This document shows, in pieces, positions 18,778 to 30,801 of a stretch of 64,000 nucleotides of DNA. How positions within the stretch are numbered: the stretch's first letter is position 1; the number at the start of each line of letters is the position of its first letter. Origin of the DNA: Viola odorata (taxonomy: Eukaryota; Streptophyta; Magnoliopsida; Malpighiales; Violaceae); contig OY829538.1 of assembly GCA_963691705.1 (NCBI GenBank), positions 33,934,836-33,998,835 of the forward strand, in the 5' to 3' direction. Both the position numbers and the translations under genes were made by a program. Below the pieces are notes generated by a model. It had not been told where the DNA came from. It saw nothing but the letters and a program-made list of their open reading frames with translations, and did not search any database.

Positions 18778-21700
18778 ATGACTTCGTCTTCATCACGATT
18801 TGCTGGTGTCGCTCCACCACAACCTCTTGATATGGACTGGATTGGTGAGAGCTCAGGTCAAGGCCAAAGAGGATGATTTCTTTATTTCCCAGAAACTGAA
18901 GTAAAGCATCGCTCGCAATCCGGGGAGAAAGGAGTATTGAAGCTCACCATAGTGAATCGGTCAACGGAGGATCCTAATATAAGCTCCATCGAGGGTCTGG
19001 ATCAGTGCTTAATTTTAAGCATTGTATCCCACCATCTCGATATAAAGGCTTCAGGATCCTGCCCCATCAACACCGACGAAGCTTCAAGATCTCGTCCCAC
19101 CTTGCCTATTCCTTCCTTTTGTGGCACCAAAGACTATACTCCGTATCCAGAGATTGCCGAGAGGATCAGGGCAAAGCGTTGTAGATGGGGATCGTCACTT
19201 GTTGCTCGAGGGGAGATATCTTATCTTCATGGCTTTCGAGAGTGGTCACTTCGGACTCAAAGGCGCCTTCGGACCAAAGGGCTTCATGAACTCTCACTAG
19301 CGGTTGGTGCGGCGGCGTTTCACTACCAACGTCCAACTTCCATTTACAGAGCCTTATGCGAAGTATGGTGTCCTGCTACCAACACATTTGTGACCAGATG
19401 GGGAGAAGTCGGCATATCACTATGGGACATGAGAGAAATTACTGGACTTCCTATCCTTGGAGCCTATTATGAAGAAACAATCCCTACTCTTCTCGAGTTG
19501 TCCGACAATAGCAATGTCTCTCGGTGCTGCACATACTTGGTCAAGGCCTTCAAGATCCTAGCAGAAAATAGGAGTGTGGATCGTATTTCCTACGCAGACT
19601 GGGTCTCATTCTGACTTAAGAAGAGTAGCCGATCTTTTGTTGGCAACCCTCAGATGTCTAGCGATTACAAGAAATTATTGCGATAGAGGCCAGTGATCAA
19701 GGATGGGAGGTATGTCAACAAGGTTGTTCTTAGGAGACCTTCCAAATTCCCTATTCCAAACGACACTCACGGGGATCTTCCGCGGGATACTTTGGAAGCT
19801 TTGGACATTTCTTCGCCTGAAGGGGTTTCGGTGGAGATTGCAGCATATCTATCTCTCTGGCTATGTCGTTTTATCTTTTCCAGCAGCGAGGGTAATATCC
19901 GACCAGCGACATTTATGATTGCCTCTAGGATGGCCCATGGTGTTACCTATAGCATGGTCCATCCCATTCTTGCCATGATTTACCGAGGATTAAGTCAGAC
20001 CTCTAATGTGAATGACAGAGGAGAGCTTGGTTTCGTCCCTACTTCCTTCCCGGGTCATTTTCTCTATGCTTGGGCAGCAACCTATTTCACGCGAGGTATA
20101 TACTCACAAGTTGACGACAGATGTGGGCGACCCATCATTCGTAGATATAGAGGTTCAGCAAATGCTCATTTCTCGTGGGAAGCAGGGTTCCTTGATGGGA
20201 GAGAATTTATCCGAGATGGTGCCAACTTTCGCTGGAACCCCATCCACCTTCCATCGCCTCCTGGCATGTATAAAGATGATGGGACACTTTCGACCGAATT
20301 TCTCGAATTCATGGTGGGTATTCATCTAGGAAGACTTTCTCATTCAAATGGGTCAATGCAGACCTTGGAATGGTATTACCCCTATCGTTTCGTAAGACAA
20401 CAAGGGTATAGGCAAAGCCTTCCGAGATCTATAGCTTTGCATGAAGACAAACTTAGCTCTCACGCTCCCCTCTCTTACTGGTTGTCTTTGACACAGAAAT
20501 GCAACGGCGTGTCCTTCATTATTCCACCGCCCAACCCTAATATTCAACTCGAGTGTTTTGACACTTATGTATCATGGTGGGTTGGAGGAGCGGTTGTTGC
20601 TTTAGATAGCATCTCTACTATATTGTTTCAGTCTAGCGAAGATCCCAACTATGAACTCCTCCCTCTGGCCGAAAGATTATCTATGAGCAGTACCGGATCC
20701 AAGGGGAATATTCCTTCAAAAGATCTCCCGAAAAATTACAATTTCAAGTCAAAAGACTCAAGCAAAGATTGTCAAGAGAAAGAGGGGTTTAGGTCAGAGG
20801 TTTTGAGGAACGACACGCCTAAGACGACAAGGCGTGCTCCTTTGAAAATGCCTCTTTCTCGTGTGATTGTCACACCTTCTCCTGATGATGCTTCAGGGCG
20901 GAACATGACAAAACATATTGCCTGCAAGTCTCACAGACAAGAAGTCTTGTATAGTGATGATGAAGATAAGGAAGACCATGTACGTTATCATCATTTTGAT
21001 TTTTTTAATTTTTTAATTTTTTTTATATAGATATATTTTTATATTGCTGATCCCATTCGTCTTGTGAGGAAGATCCACCAAAAGAATGTTGGAGCTACAC
21101 TTGAGGAACCTTCAAAAATAGTGTTGTCCAAGAAGAGTGTCTCCCAGAGGGACTATAGACTTGCTGAAGATAGTAGGACTCCCCTTGAAGCCGGGAACAA
21201 AGGTATCTACCAATTTATTCTCCATTTCTGATGATACTTATGTTTATTTTCTTCCAATATCGCCTAAAACTTGTGTAATTACAAGTGATGCTTTTAACCC
21301 CGCTTCTCTCTATGACTCAGATGTCGAGCAAGACAGGATTGAACTGTTGAATAGTTTTGATGAAGACAATGTCGACATTTTTGTGAATAACTTGAATGAA
21401 CTCGACTTCCCTAGTACCATACATGGAGGCATCATTCATGCAGGTGAAGAGGAAGAGGTAGATTCATTGAGGATAAGAGAGTCTCCGACTACCAGACCTA
21501 CAAATGTTATTGCTTCTTCTGCTCGTCATTCTGTCTTTGCTCAAAAGTCGATGCCTACCAAATCGGTTTACCCTGGTCTGCTTATTAGTTCTGAAGAACT
21601 TGCTGCATGTAGGTCCTCTGTTGTTCGTGGGCTTTCTGGTTTTCTTAAAAAGGAGTTCCAGATTGCTCTTAGTGGTGGCTTTTCGAATTTGAAGGTTTGG

Positions 21701-22201
21701 TGGGAAAAGAAGTCTCCTATTCTTGAGGATGTCATCAAGGATGTATTCATATCTGACACTACTCCATTGAAGTTGAAATTTGGGGACTTTCTGACTCAAG
21801 TTGACTCTTACCTCGTAAGGAGGGAGAAGGACATGAGTTATCTTCCCTCATCCGAGGAAGTGGATAGGCTAAAGTTGAAGCTCGACGCCTCTCAGATACG
21901 GAGCTCTTCCCTTCATGATGCCTTATTGAGTTCAAAAGCAGAGATGGAAGACTTGGACTTGAAGATCAGCCGGTTGCAAGAGGAAAAGGGTAGATTAGCC
22001 ACAAAGATTGACAAGTTGGAAGATGATCTTCAAGACACCGACGAGAACATCCAGAAGCTTTCTGTGGAACAAGAATAATGGAAAAAGAAGGAGACGATCA
22101 CTGCAACTAAAGTTGAAGCGATTGACCATGAGAGAGAAGAACTTAGGTGTACTCTCCTTCAGATGGAAGACTTGGAAGACATAATGGCGTCTCTAATGTA
22201 G
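18778..22201 (+). pseudogene. Plant mobile domain (PMD) gene, antisense to the Tat element
   Basis: The frame starts with ATG 18778, directly after an ACAG acceptor. It carries the plant mobile domain (PF10536-like, historically 'aminotransferase-like'): WGEVGISLWDMREITGLPI at about 19396, then SVEIAAYLSLWLCRFIF, GHFLYAWAATYF and FVRQQGYRQSLP downstream. A probable intron (20980-21030) and a frameshift near 21135 precede the C-terminal half, which ends in a long coiled coil (about 21850-22195). In-frame stops at 18874, 19612, 19684 and 22076 show it is dead. It lies convergent to the integrase end at 22582, 380 bp away, matching the antisense extra ORFs known in Tat-type retrotransposons. PMD proteins have no proven aminotransferase activity; host PMD proteins act in silencing and development. 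Role in the element is unknown. Confidence 0.7.
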
Positions 22202-22581
22202 TCACCTTTTTTTTCTTAGTGTATACTTTTCACATGTATGGAATGAACGCTTTTATTCTTTACCTCTTTGTTTTTTTTTTTTTGCTTAAGCTTGAACCTA
22301 TATGATGATGATTCATTCAATTATGGCAAAGAAATTCTACCTTTCCTTGATTGATTAGCTCCAGAAACATATTTATTTTGTTCATTTATTTAGTCGTACA
22401 TAGTTTATACTCTTGCGAGCCAGGAATAGTACAATGAACTCTTTTTTTTTTTATGTGACTGCACTTGAAATGTGTCAAGTTGCCTACGTACCTTCAAGGA
22501 AGAAGGATCAAGTCATGACATAGTTCAATTATTTTATTTTATATATGTTTATTTATTTTGGCCAGGAGTGTTACAATGATT
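22202..22581. other. Convergent 3' ends between PMD gene and pol
   Basis: AT-rich, no ORF, with T runs at 22208-22218, 22269-22283 and 22443-22452. It probably holds the 3' UTRs and poly(A) signals of both convergent transcripts. No hairpin stands out. Confidence 0.4.
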
Positions 22582-22992
22582 TCAGGCATAGAAGCACTTC
22601 AAGAACTTTCCGTTGATGGGTCCAATGCGTAGTCCATCCTTGTCTATAATCTTGTACGCGTTATTTTTATAGACCTGTTGCACAACATACGGTTCATCCC
22701 ATTTATGTTGGAACTTTCCTGTCACCTTCCTTGTGATCACGATGGGACGGCGGACCGCAAGCACCATGCGAGCTTTATAGCATTCCAAGCGGTTTTGAGC
22801 TTCGAGCCTTTTTTCATCCAAGGCTTCTAGTTCCTGCAATCTCAACTTAGTCTGCTCTTCATTGGTCAATTCTTCCTGAATGGCTATCCTTAGAGATGGA
22901 ATTTGACGTTCAAGAGGAAGGACTGCTTCCACTCCATACACAAGAGCGTAAGGAGTTGCTTGAGTTGGAGTCCGAAAGGTTATGTGGTACGC
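22582..22992 (-). pseudogene. Tat integrase C-terminal part (after TAG stop)
   Basis: Continues in the same frame after the stop at 22993-22995. It contains VYGVEAVLPLE and the C-terminal DNA-binding-like segment ending KWDEPYVVQQVYKNNAYKI ... NGKFLKCFYA, the usual end of Tat-lineage pol. The stop stands where Tat integrases normally have Trp (EAL-x-AY), consistent with a G-to-A change. Confidence 0.8.
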
Positions 22993-25839
22993 CTATAAAG
23001 CTTCTCCAACTCTTTCATGCCAATCTTTCTTGGTCTTGGAAACGACCTTCTTCAGTAAATTACAAAGAGTCTTATTAAAGGCTTCAGCTAAACCATTCGC
23101 TGCCGGATAATACATGGAAGAGTTTCTTTGGACGAATCCAAATTGTTCGTATAGTTTGTCCATATGAGCATTGTAAAAAGGTTTTCCATTATCAGTGATG
23201 ATATACCGAGGTACTCCATACCGATAAATGATATGAGTGCGAATGAAATCCACCACCGTTTCTTTCTTGACCTCTTTTAAAGGGACAACCTCTGCCCATT
23301 TAGAGAAGTAGTCAGTTGCAGCAAGAATGTAAGAGTGACCAGCAGATGACTTCAGAGTGATAGGTCCAACCACATCCAATCCCCAAGCTTCAAAGGGCCA
23401 CGAAGCCACAGTGGGGTGCAGAGGCTCTGGAGGTTGATGAATGTAGTTTGCATGTACTTGACAGGCTTCACATTTCTTTGCGTATTCAATGCAATCTTGT
23501 ACCATAGTTGGCCAATAATACCCCATTCTCTTAATCCAGAAATGTAGCTTGGGACCTGACTGGTGAGCACTACAAACCCCACTATGAACTTCTTGTAAGG
23601 CTTGGGTTGATTCTTCTCTTCTCAGACACCTAAGGAACACACCATCAAATGAACAACGATATAATGTTTCCTTAAAGTATATGAACCGAGGAGCTCGCCT
23701 TTTTATTTCGGTCTTATGACGAGGATCATTGGGCAACTTTCCATACTGGAGGAAGTTGATGAGTGGTTGCCTCCAATCTTCATTCTCCTCTTCGACCACA
23801 GTGATGTCGTTTACTTCCTCCTCATCTTTGGGAACTAATAAGGGAATGACCCAGTGTCGAGAAACTGATACTAGAATATTATCTCCTTCAGTCACAGCCA
23901 AAACAGCAGCAAGGTTGGCCAAAGCGTCTGCTTGCCTATTCTCACTTGGAACGAAGTTGAAACTTATGGACTCAAACTTCTCGGATAATTTCATTGCGTA
24001 TTGGTGATACGGCACCAGATCTTCTTTTCGGACCTCATACTCAGACAATAGTTGGTTAACAACCAACTTTGAGTCACCATATACTTCCAGTTGGTTGATC
24101 CTTATTTCCAGTGTTATCTCTAAACCGATCAACAAAGCTTGATACTCTGCGACGTTATTGGAGTAATTTTCCATCAAGGTGAAAGAGAATGTCAGCACCT
24201 CATCGTGGGGAGTAACAAATACTACCCCGGCTCCTGCACCATAGCTTCTGGCTGCACCATCAAAAAAAAAATTCCATGATGGCATAAAATCAGTGAAGAA
24301 AACTTCTTCATCTAGAAAATCTTCAGGAAGTTCCCATTCCGCCGGAATCGGATGATCTGCTAAGAAATCTGCTAGCGCTTGCCCTTTTGTGGCCTTTTGT
24401 GGCACAAAGGTTATCTCAAATTCCAACAACAGTAATGTCCATTTAGCCAACCATTCTGAGAGGATTGGTCTAGACATCAGGTACTTGAGAGGATCTGCCT
24501 TTGATATCAAATGAATGTTCTGCGAGAGCATGTAATGCCTCAACTTTCTAGCAGCAAAGATTAGAGCTAAACAAATCTTCTCGATTGGAGCGTACTTTTG
24601 CTCAGCTCCCACGAGTGTCCTAATCAAGTAATAAAGTGCATTTTCTTTATCACTCTCATTTAGTTGAGCGAGCATTGCCCCTAGAGATTGCTCTTGAGCG
24701 AATATGTAAAGGATCAATGGTTTTCCAGGAATAGGTGCCGCGAGAATTGGCGGGTGAAGCAAATACCTTTTGAGGCTTTCGAAGGCATTGTGACAGGCTT
24801 CATCCCATTCAAAGGGTACGTCATTTTTTATCAATCTACTAAATGGATGGCAACATCCATCCAAATTAGAGATAAATCTCCTTATGTATGCCAACCTTCC
24901 TTGCAAGCTTTTCAACTCATGAATATTCGCGGGTTCGGGCATGTTGAGTATAGCATCGATCTTTGTTTGGTCAACTTCGATGCCACGATGTCTAACAATG
25001 AAACCAAGGAATTTCCCAGAGCTAACTCCGAAGGCACACTTTAGTGGGTTCATCTTGAGCTGATATCGACAAAGCCTTTCAAACACGACCCTCAAGTCAC
25101 TTAAGTGATCTTGCCTTGTTTTAGTCTTAACTACTACATTATCAACATAACATTCCACCCTTTTGTGCATCATGTCATCGAAGATCTTTTGCATTGCCCG
25201 TTGGTAAGTGGCTCCAGCATTCTTCAAGCCAAATGGCATTACCTTATAACAATATATGCCTTTAGGTGTCCTAAATGCCGTAAGCTCTTCATCTTTTGGA
25301 TTCATGCAGATTTGATTGTATCCGGATGAGCCATCCATGAAAGATAAAGCATCGTGACCTGTGGTTGCATCGACCATCAACTCAGTGATTGGGAGAAGGA
25401 AGTCATCTTTAGGACAAGCCCTATTCAAGTCGCGAAAGTCTACACAAACGCGGATTTGGCCATTCTTCTTCACTGGCACAATGTTGGCAATCCAAGTAGG
25501 GTATTTGACTTCGCGGATAAATCCAGCCTCAATGAGTTTATTCACTTTAGCTTCAATTGATAGGATTAAGTCCGTGCGGAACTTCCTTAGAGGTTGTTTT
25601 CTAAGTCTTATGCCATGTCTCACTGCAAGATGATGCACTGCCACCTTGGGATTCAGTCCAGGAATTTCTTTGTAAGACCATGCAAACACATCTTTGAACT
25701 CCTTCAAGAGATCCATATACTTTTCTATGTCTTCGGGACTCAACAGAGCACTTAGGAAAGTTGGTCTTGGCTCGTCGATAGTGCCTAACTTTACTTCTTT
25801 CAATTCATCAACTGTCGCTTGCCCCCCCCCCCTCCTCAA
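22993..25839 (-). pseudogene. Tat reverse transcriptase, RNase H and integrase
   Basis: A 948-codon uninterrupted frame. RT: IANIVPVKKNGQIRVCVDFRDLN, MPFGLKNAGATYQRAMQ and an active-site motif reading YVDN rather than YVDD (about 25135), so a catalytic Asp is replaced. First RNase H region follows (KPLILYIFAQEQSLGAML, TLLLLEFEITFVP). A second, archaeal-type RNase H shows the expected acidic residues: FFFDGAARSYGAGAGVV, NNVAEYQALLIGLE, VYGDSKLVVNQL, NRQADALANLA. Integrase: HHCC region with CEACQ, catalytic D in GLDVVGPI and in ITDNGKPF, catalytic E in LAEAFNKTL. Upstream the frame is lost in a run of 11 C (about 25821-25831, plus strand), upstream of a DEPRPTFLSALLS start. Loss of the RT Asp means no activity even apart from the stops. 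Confidence 0.88.
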
Positions 25840-26860
25840 ATATTGACGGAGCTAACTCTAGTTCATCTTCATCTGACACTTCCTCAACGGAGGCACAATT
25901 AACATCCTCAATCTCTATGTCTTCAGCATTGTGGAAGAGTTGTCATTTAACGTGTTTTCTCTTCTGCTTTTGTTTCTTGGACTTTCCTTTTTGGTTTAGG
26001 ATATTAGGTCCTAGCCGTGTGAAGACGGACTTATTTTGTGGCGGTGTCGGAAGTTCTGGCTCCAAGGAAGCTTTGTCTCCTAACCTGTCAAAAATAGAGA
26101 CCCTAGCCGCTTCTCCTTGGATACGGCTAAATACGGAAGGCTTATCCTCCTTAGGAGTCTCTTCGTCAACTTCATATATTTGTATCATAATTGGGTTTGT
26201 AGAGGCCCTCTTGATTTTGATCTTGGCCGGAGGATCTTGTAGGAAACCGAGCCCGAACCTCTGTCTTTTTGTAGATGGTCTTCCGCTAGAAAGGACAACA
26301 TCCAAGTCACCAAGTTTGTGAGGTCCCCCTTTTCCATACCCGGCGTGCTCAAAGAGTCTTTTGACCTTTGGGTCATACCATGCTCGACTGCATCCTTTTG
26401 ATCCTTCACTTTTTATATCGTCGGATCTTATCTCCTTGGAAGCTTCCAGCTTGGATAGTCTTGGGGACAATGTTGAAATCATAGGAATAGGCTGTCTTGT
26501 TGATCCTCCACTCGTATCTTTAGATTTCATCTTCTGAGGAGCTTCCGGCTTGAATGGTGTTGGAACTAATGTTGAAATCATAGGAATAGGGAGAGTCATA
26601 CTTCTCTTTAAGACTTCTACTTCCTCAGTGATGGCAGTTTTGGAAAGTGAAGCCTTTACGAACACAGGCATTGCCCTTGTTGTAGAAGATGAGCTTCTTG
26701 CATTCTTCTTATATTGTGGTGCGGAGATAGGGAAGGCTTCTGAAGGAATATATTCTTCTGAGAAGAATTTTGCATCCGCAAAATGTGACTCTTCCTCGTT
26801 GGATGGATTGGTTTCTCCCTTAACACATTTTACTTCTCCATTACGAATGAATTTGAGGCA
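25840..26860 (-). pseudogene. Tat pro-RT linker region
   Basis: Same frame as the protease up to a TGA at 25943-25945, then about 35 more codons of acidic sequence to the C-run frameshift. It has no enzymatic domain: repeated PIPMISTLxP, a KRQRFGLGFL patch and many Lys/Glu. Such an acidic, weakly conserved linker between protease and RT is usual in Tat-lineage pol. Confidence 0.65.
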
Positions 26861-27331
26861 TTAGTGCCAACTTGAAGGGATAACTCCATTCTCGTGCAAC
26901 CAAATCCTTCCGAGGAGCAACTGATAGGATGTTCTAGCATCGATCACATGAAAAAGGACAGTAGATACTAATTCTTCGATCTCTAACTTCACTCGAATCG
27001 CGCCAATAGCAGCTTGACCCTTTTGATTGAAACCTTGGATAACCAACTTACTTTTGGAAAGCTCAGACATGGAAATTCCTAGTTTCTTCATTGTATGGAT
27101 GGGCATAATGCTGACCGCTGACCCTTGATCCACAAGTATCCTTCTAACCTTTTCTTCTCGAATGTAACCTGCAACATAAAGAGGTCTGTTGTGCAAATGA
27201 GATCCTAGTAGCAAATCATCGTCCGTAAATATGATTGCATTAAAGCACTCAGTGTAAGATGGTTGATCGATAACTTTCAATAATCTTTCCTTGTATTTGG
27301 TTGGATCCGTCAATGCTTGTACTAGTGACAT
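26861..27331 (-). pseudogene. Tat aspartic protease
   Basis: Cleaves the retrotransposon polyprotein. The active-site region reads RRILVDQGSAVSIMP (D-x-G type), followed by VIQGFNQKGQAAIGAI and the flap-distal SYQLLLGRIWLHENGVIPSS typical of plant gypsy proteases. It ends at TAA 26861-26863, where the family normally continues, so this is a premature stop. A frameshift near 27345 separates it from the upstream segment. The alanine/serine context around the catalytic Asp looks normal. Confidence 0.82.
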
Positions 27332-27437
27332 CCTAACTTCTGAAGGGGAGATTAAGGGTTTTGGCTAAAGAGAGGTTTGATGGAACCTCTTTCAATATTT
27401 TTATAACATTGTCATCCTCCTGGTCAGACTCTTCATC

Positions 27438-28040
27438 TTACTTTACGCTGACCATGTAGACTGCTACACAGTCTTCATGATATTGCTCTTCTGGGAAATA
27501 CTCTTCAAGAGTTACCGCCCTTCCTTCTTTAAGTATCTCTGGATGTTCACCTGGAAAACCCCACCCTTCTTGCTGGACATCATGATTTTGACTAGAGGCA
27601 CCGTAAGGGTATTTTGAGGATGATTTTCTTTTTGGAAGTACCTTCTTATTCTTCTTCCTTCTAAAGGTTGACCACCCATCGTTAACTTCATCTTCGGACT
27701 CAGAGCTTGTTTCCCAAACATCTAAGTCATCAGTCATCAACTCGTACAAGCTTGGTCCATAAGGGTTTCCTATCTTTGGTATCCCTGGGTAAGCATAGGT
27801 GACTTTGACTTCTCCATCTGTGCTGAATTTTATGGGAACTGCCCCCTTCGATAATTCGGCTGTCAGTATCATTGGTTGAGCGGCGACTGTCTTCTGACCC
27901 AAGGCTTGCGACAACGGAATAGGATCGAATGACCCGAATGCGATCATAGTTGGTTCAACATCATTCTTTGTGGTGGTCGTGATGTAATTGGCATCTACAA
28001 CATCCCCACTATCGAGTTTTATCTTACCTTCATTGTCCAA
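27438..28040 (-). pseudogene. Tat gag-pro linker
   Basis: About 200 codons continuing gag after a frameshift near 28075 that lies just after the zinc-finger-like motif. It starts DNEGKIKLDSGDVVDAN and contains conserved-looking FGSFDPIPL and a basic RRKKNKKVLPKRK patch. It is characteristic of the region between gag and protease in this Tat group and has no catalytic motif. Ends at TAA 27438-27440; the sequence to 27331 contains the frameshift. Confidence 0.65.
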
Positions 28041-29260
28041 GCGAATAATGAGATCTTTGAGGACAACATTTATCTACCGGATGACTGATGATCCGATGAT
28101 ATCTGCAATACCTAGGGTTTTCAACCTGGTTCACTTCTTTTGGGCGCTTTGATGGTGGAAGTTCGATCAATTTTTGTTCAAGGAGCTGATCCAGAATATC
28201 AGAGACTTCCGAGTCTAAAAAGGGGTATCCCATTTCTTCACGTTCCTTCAGGGTCTTTCTTTGAGCTCTGAAAGGCTTATACTCCTGCTTCACCCCTTCT
28301 TTCCTTTGGGCCTCCTTGGAGGATATCTTCACAGGTGTAGTGGTAAGCACCAAGCTTTCTTTCCCTTTGTTGGTCTTCGGGACTTTCCGTACTTCTTTCT
28401 TGAATTCCTTCGTTTCGCGAGAATCATTTGGCAAGTAACTCCCGTGCCTTTGGATCTGAATTTCCAAATCATGAGCCCTAGTTGCAAGCTCTTCGAATGT
28501 GCGGGGCATGTTTTCCTGCAAGTTATAGAGCAGTCCCCAATGCATGCCTTGGACATACATATCGATTGAAGATGACTCACTGATCTTTTCTCTGTAATTA
28601 AGGACCAAGTTCCTCCATCTTTCGATGAATTCAGTGACAGGTTCATCTTTTCTTTGTTTTGTTCCAGCCAGTTCAGGCAAGCTGACAATCCGTCGAGTGC
28701 TGTAAAAGCGAGTTAGGAAGTCTCTTTCTAGTTGATCCCAACTATCAATAAACCCAGGCCTGATATCAGTGTACCATTCAAAGGCCATGCCTTTCAGTGA
28801 TCGAACAAATTGCTTCACCATCATATCTCCATACGTTCCTACATTGTTGCAAGTCTCTATGAAGTGAGCGATGTGTTGTTTAGGGTTCCCTTTCCCCTCG
28901 AACTGCTGGAATTTTGGAGGCTGATACCCCACAGGCAGTAATAGTTCATCTATGCGCCTTGAGTAAGGCTTTGCGTACCCAAGAGATGATTGCGAAGCTC
29001 CTCCATATTGGGCACGGATAGTATCAGCAATCATCATCTGCAGTTGTTGAACTGTAAGATTTGCCACAGGTGTCGTGGTGTTATTGTTGTTGTTATTTAA
29101 ATTATTCACCAGAATGTAGTCTTCATGGTGTTTTCGCTGTCGTTCTCACTCAGCATTCTCATCACTAAAAGAGCCTCCGCTAGAATTTGGATTGCTCGAT
29201 GAACCTGGGTGACTTGCCAACTTAGCTATCAAGAAAGTTATTTGGGCATCTTTCTCTGCA
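28030..29260 (-). pseudogene. Tat gag, C-terminal part
   Basis: Gag forms the virus-like particle. The frame resumes directly beside the inserted LTR at 29260 (AEKDAQITFLIAKLASHPG), has a TGA at 29146-29148, then an Asn run and the retrotransposon gag domain: PPKFQQFEGKGNPKQHIAHF, MAFEWYTDI, FLTRFYSTRRIVSLPEL, MYVQGMHWGLL, ELATRAHDLEI. It ends with a C-x3-H...HPxxxC motif (CRYHRIISHPVDKC) at about 28090. The N-terminal 130 residues are at 51624-52015, 22 kb away, because another element was inserted. Confidence 0.85.
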
Positions 29261-29466
29261 GTCGCACCCCCTTTTTCAGTTTTTCCTAATGCGATGCAGG
29301 TTTAGGACTAGATGTGAGATGAAATTGGATTCATCTCACATGATGCATATGAAGTCCCCACCCTAATTTGTTTCTAGGTTTAGGGAACCTATTGTCATGC
29401 ATAAAAAATAAAAACTAAGGCAAAATGGGTCTGAACCTGAGAACGGTGGTTCGGGGTCGTATTATG

Positions 29467-29495
29467 GACTCGGGAAGGTGTTAGGCACCCGGGTC
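29467..29495. promoter_or_regulatory. Conserved stem-loop in LTR2
   Basis: Same block as at 3962-3990; here one arm has changed (CCCGGGTC), leaving one mismatch in the eight-base stem. Confidence 0.5.
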
Positions 29496-30792
29496 ACATC
29501 CTAGAAAGGTTACCGGAGAAAGAGGTGTTTAATCATGATTGAAAAATAAAAAGTCCTAATTTAGTGATCATGCCCAATAGATTAAATTTCAATAATTCTA
29601 AATAAGTCATGCATACAAGAAGATATGCAGAAAAGCGTGGAATAAATAAAAAGGTAAGAAACGTTTACTTGAGAAGGGTATGGGCAATTTTTACCCTTTT
29701 GGTTCAAGAGTATGAGGCATACTTGTGAAGGGCATCGATTGATTTGCCCTAGAAAGTCAAAATTATTAGTTCGGAAAATGACAATCGAAAAATAGATAAA
29801 TATCTAATGACTTGTTACGAGCGAAAAAATTAATTTTAGCGATTAGATGTGAGCGAAATAATTATTTAAGCATTGAAAGGCATGCAAAAATAATTAATTA
29901 AAAATTACAAGCGTACGGATAATCGGAATCAAAATTATCGTACGCAAGGGAAGTAATATTTTTTTGACACAAGCAGAATAATTAAACATGCAAAAGCATA
30001 CGAAAATAAATAATTAAACATGCAAGCATACAAAAATAAATAAACAGTACAAGCATACAAACATACGAAAATTAAATAAACAGTACAGGCATACGAAAAT
30101 TAAATAAACAGTACAAGCATACGGAAATTAGTACGAAAAATAAATGCGATGAACTGAAAATTTGAACTAGGCCCACTGGTTCTAGAAATTAGGCCCCCTT
30201 TTCATGTGGGCTTGGCTCATGACCAAACCAAATTAAAATGACACAGCCCACTTCTTTTCCTTCCATTCCCATTTGCCAAGCCCATAATTAATTAAAATGA
30301 GGCCAAGCCTCCTATTCATCTTCTTTTTCCCCTCATCCACGTCGTTCCAGCAAGCAAGAGTAGTTACAGCGACGGAGTGCAACACAGCAACAGCGAGGCG
30401 AGGCACGGCAGCAGTCAGGCGAGGTTGCGGCAGAGGCAGCGCAGCGACGAACAGCAGCAGCGCAGCGACAAGGCGAGCCGCGGCAGGGGCAGTGCGGTGG
30501 CAAGCCAGCAGCGGCGAGCAAGAGCAACAGCGGGACTAAGGCAGCAGCCCAACAGCGGCGAACGGGGGCGATGTAGCAGCAGCTTCCTCCTCCTCCTCTA
30601 GACGCCAAACAACAAGCAAAAACAAGGGAAAAAAAACAAAACAAAAAATAATTAAGGGAGCAAGCAAACACATATATTAAATGAATTAGAGAGGGATAAA
30701 AGGGATGAGAAATTGCTTGCCTTCTTTTGCCGAGAGAGAGACCAAAAACCTCCCCCCCCCCCCCCCCCCCCTCATGCTTGTAGCTTCGGCTT

Positions 30793-30801
30793 CTATTTAT
30801 A
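30793..30801 (-). promoter_or_regulatory. TATA box of LTR2
   Basis: Minus-strand TATAAATAG. The GCA/CGA-rich block at 30360-30600 is downstream of it and would be in the transcript leader. Confidence 0.6.

Noticed and set aside
18937..21030. Aminotransferase annotation for the plant mobile domain
   Set aside because: The name is historical; I see no PLP-binding lysine motif and the family has no shown aminotransferase activity.
30297..30601. Ala/Arg-rich coding gene in LTR2 (and 50457-50890 in LTR3)
   Set aside because: GCA/CGA-rich low-complexity part of the LTR leader; the frames differ between the two LTR copies.
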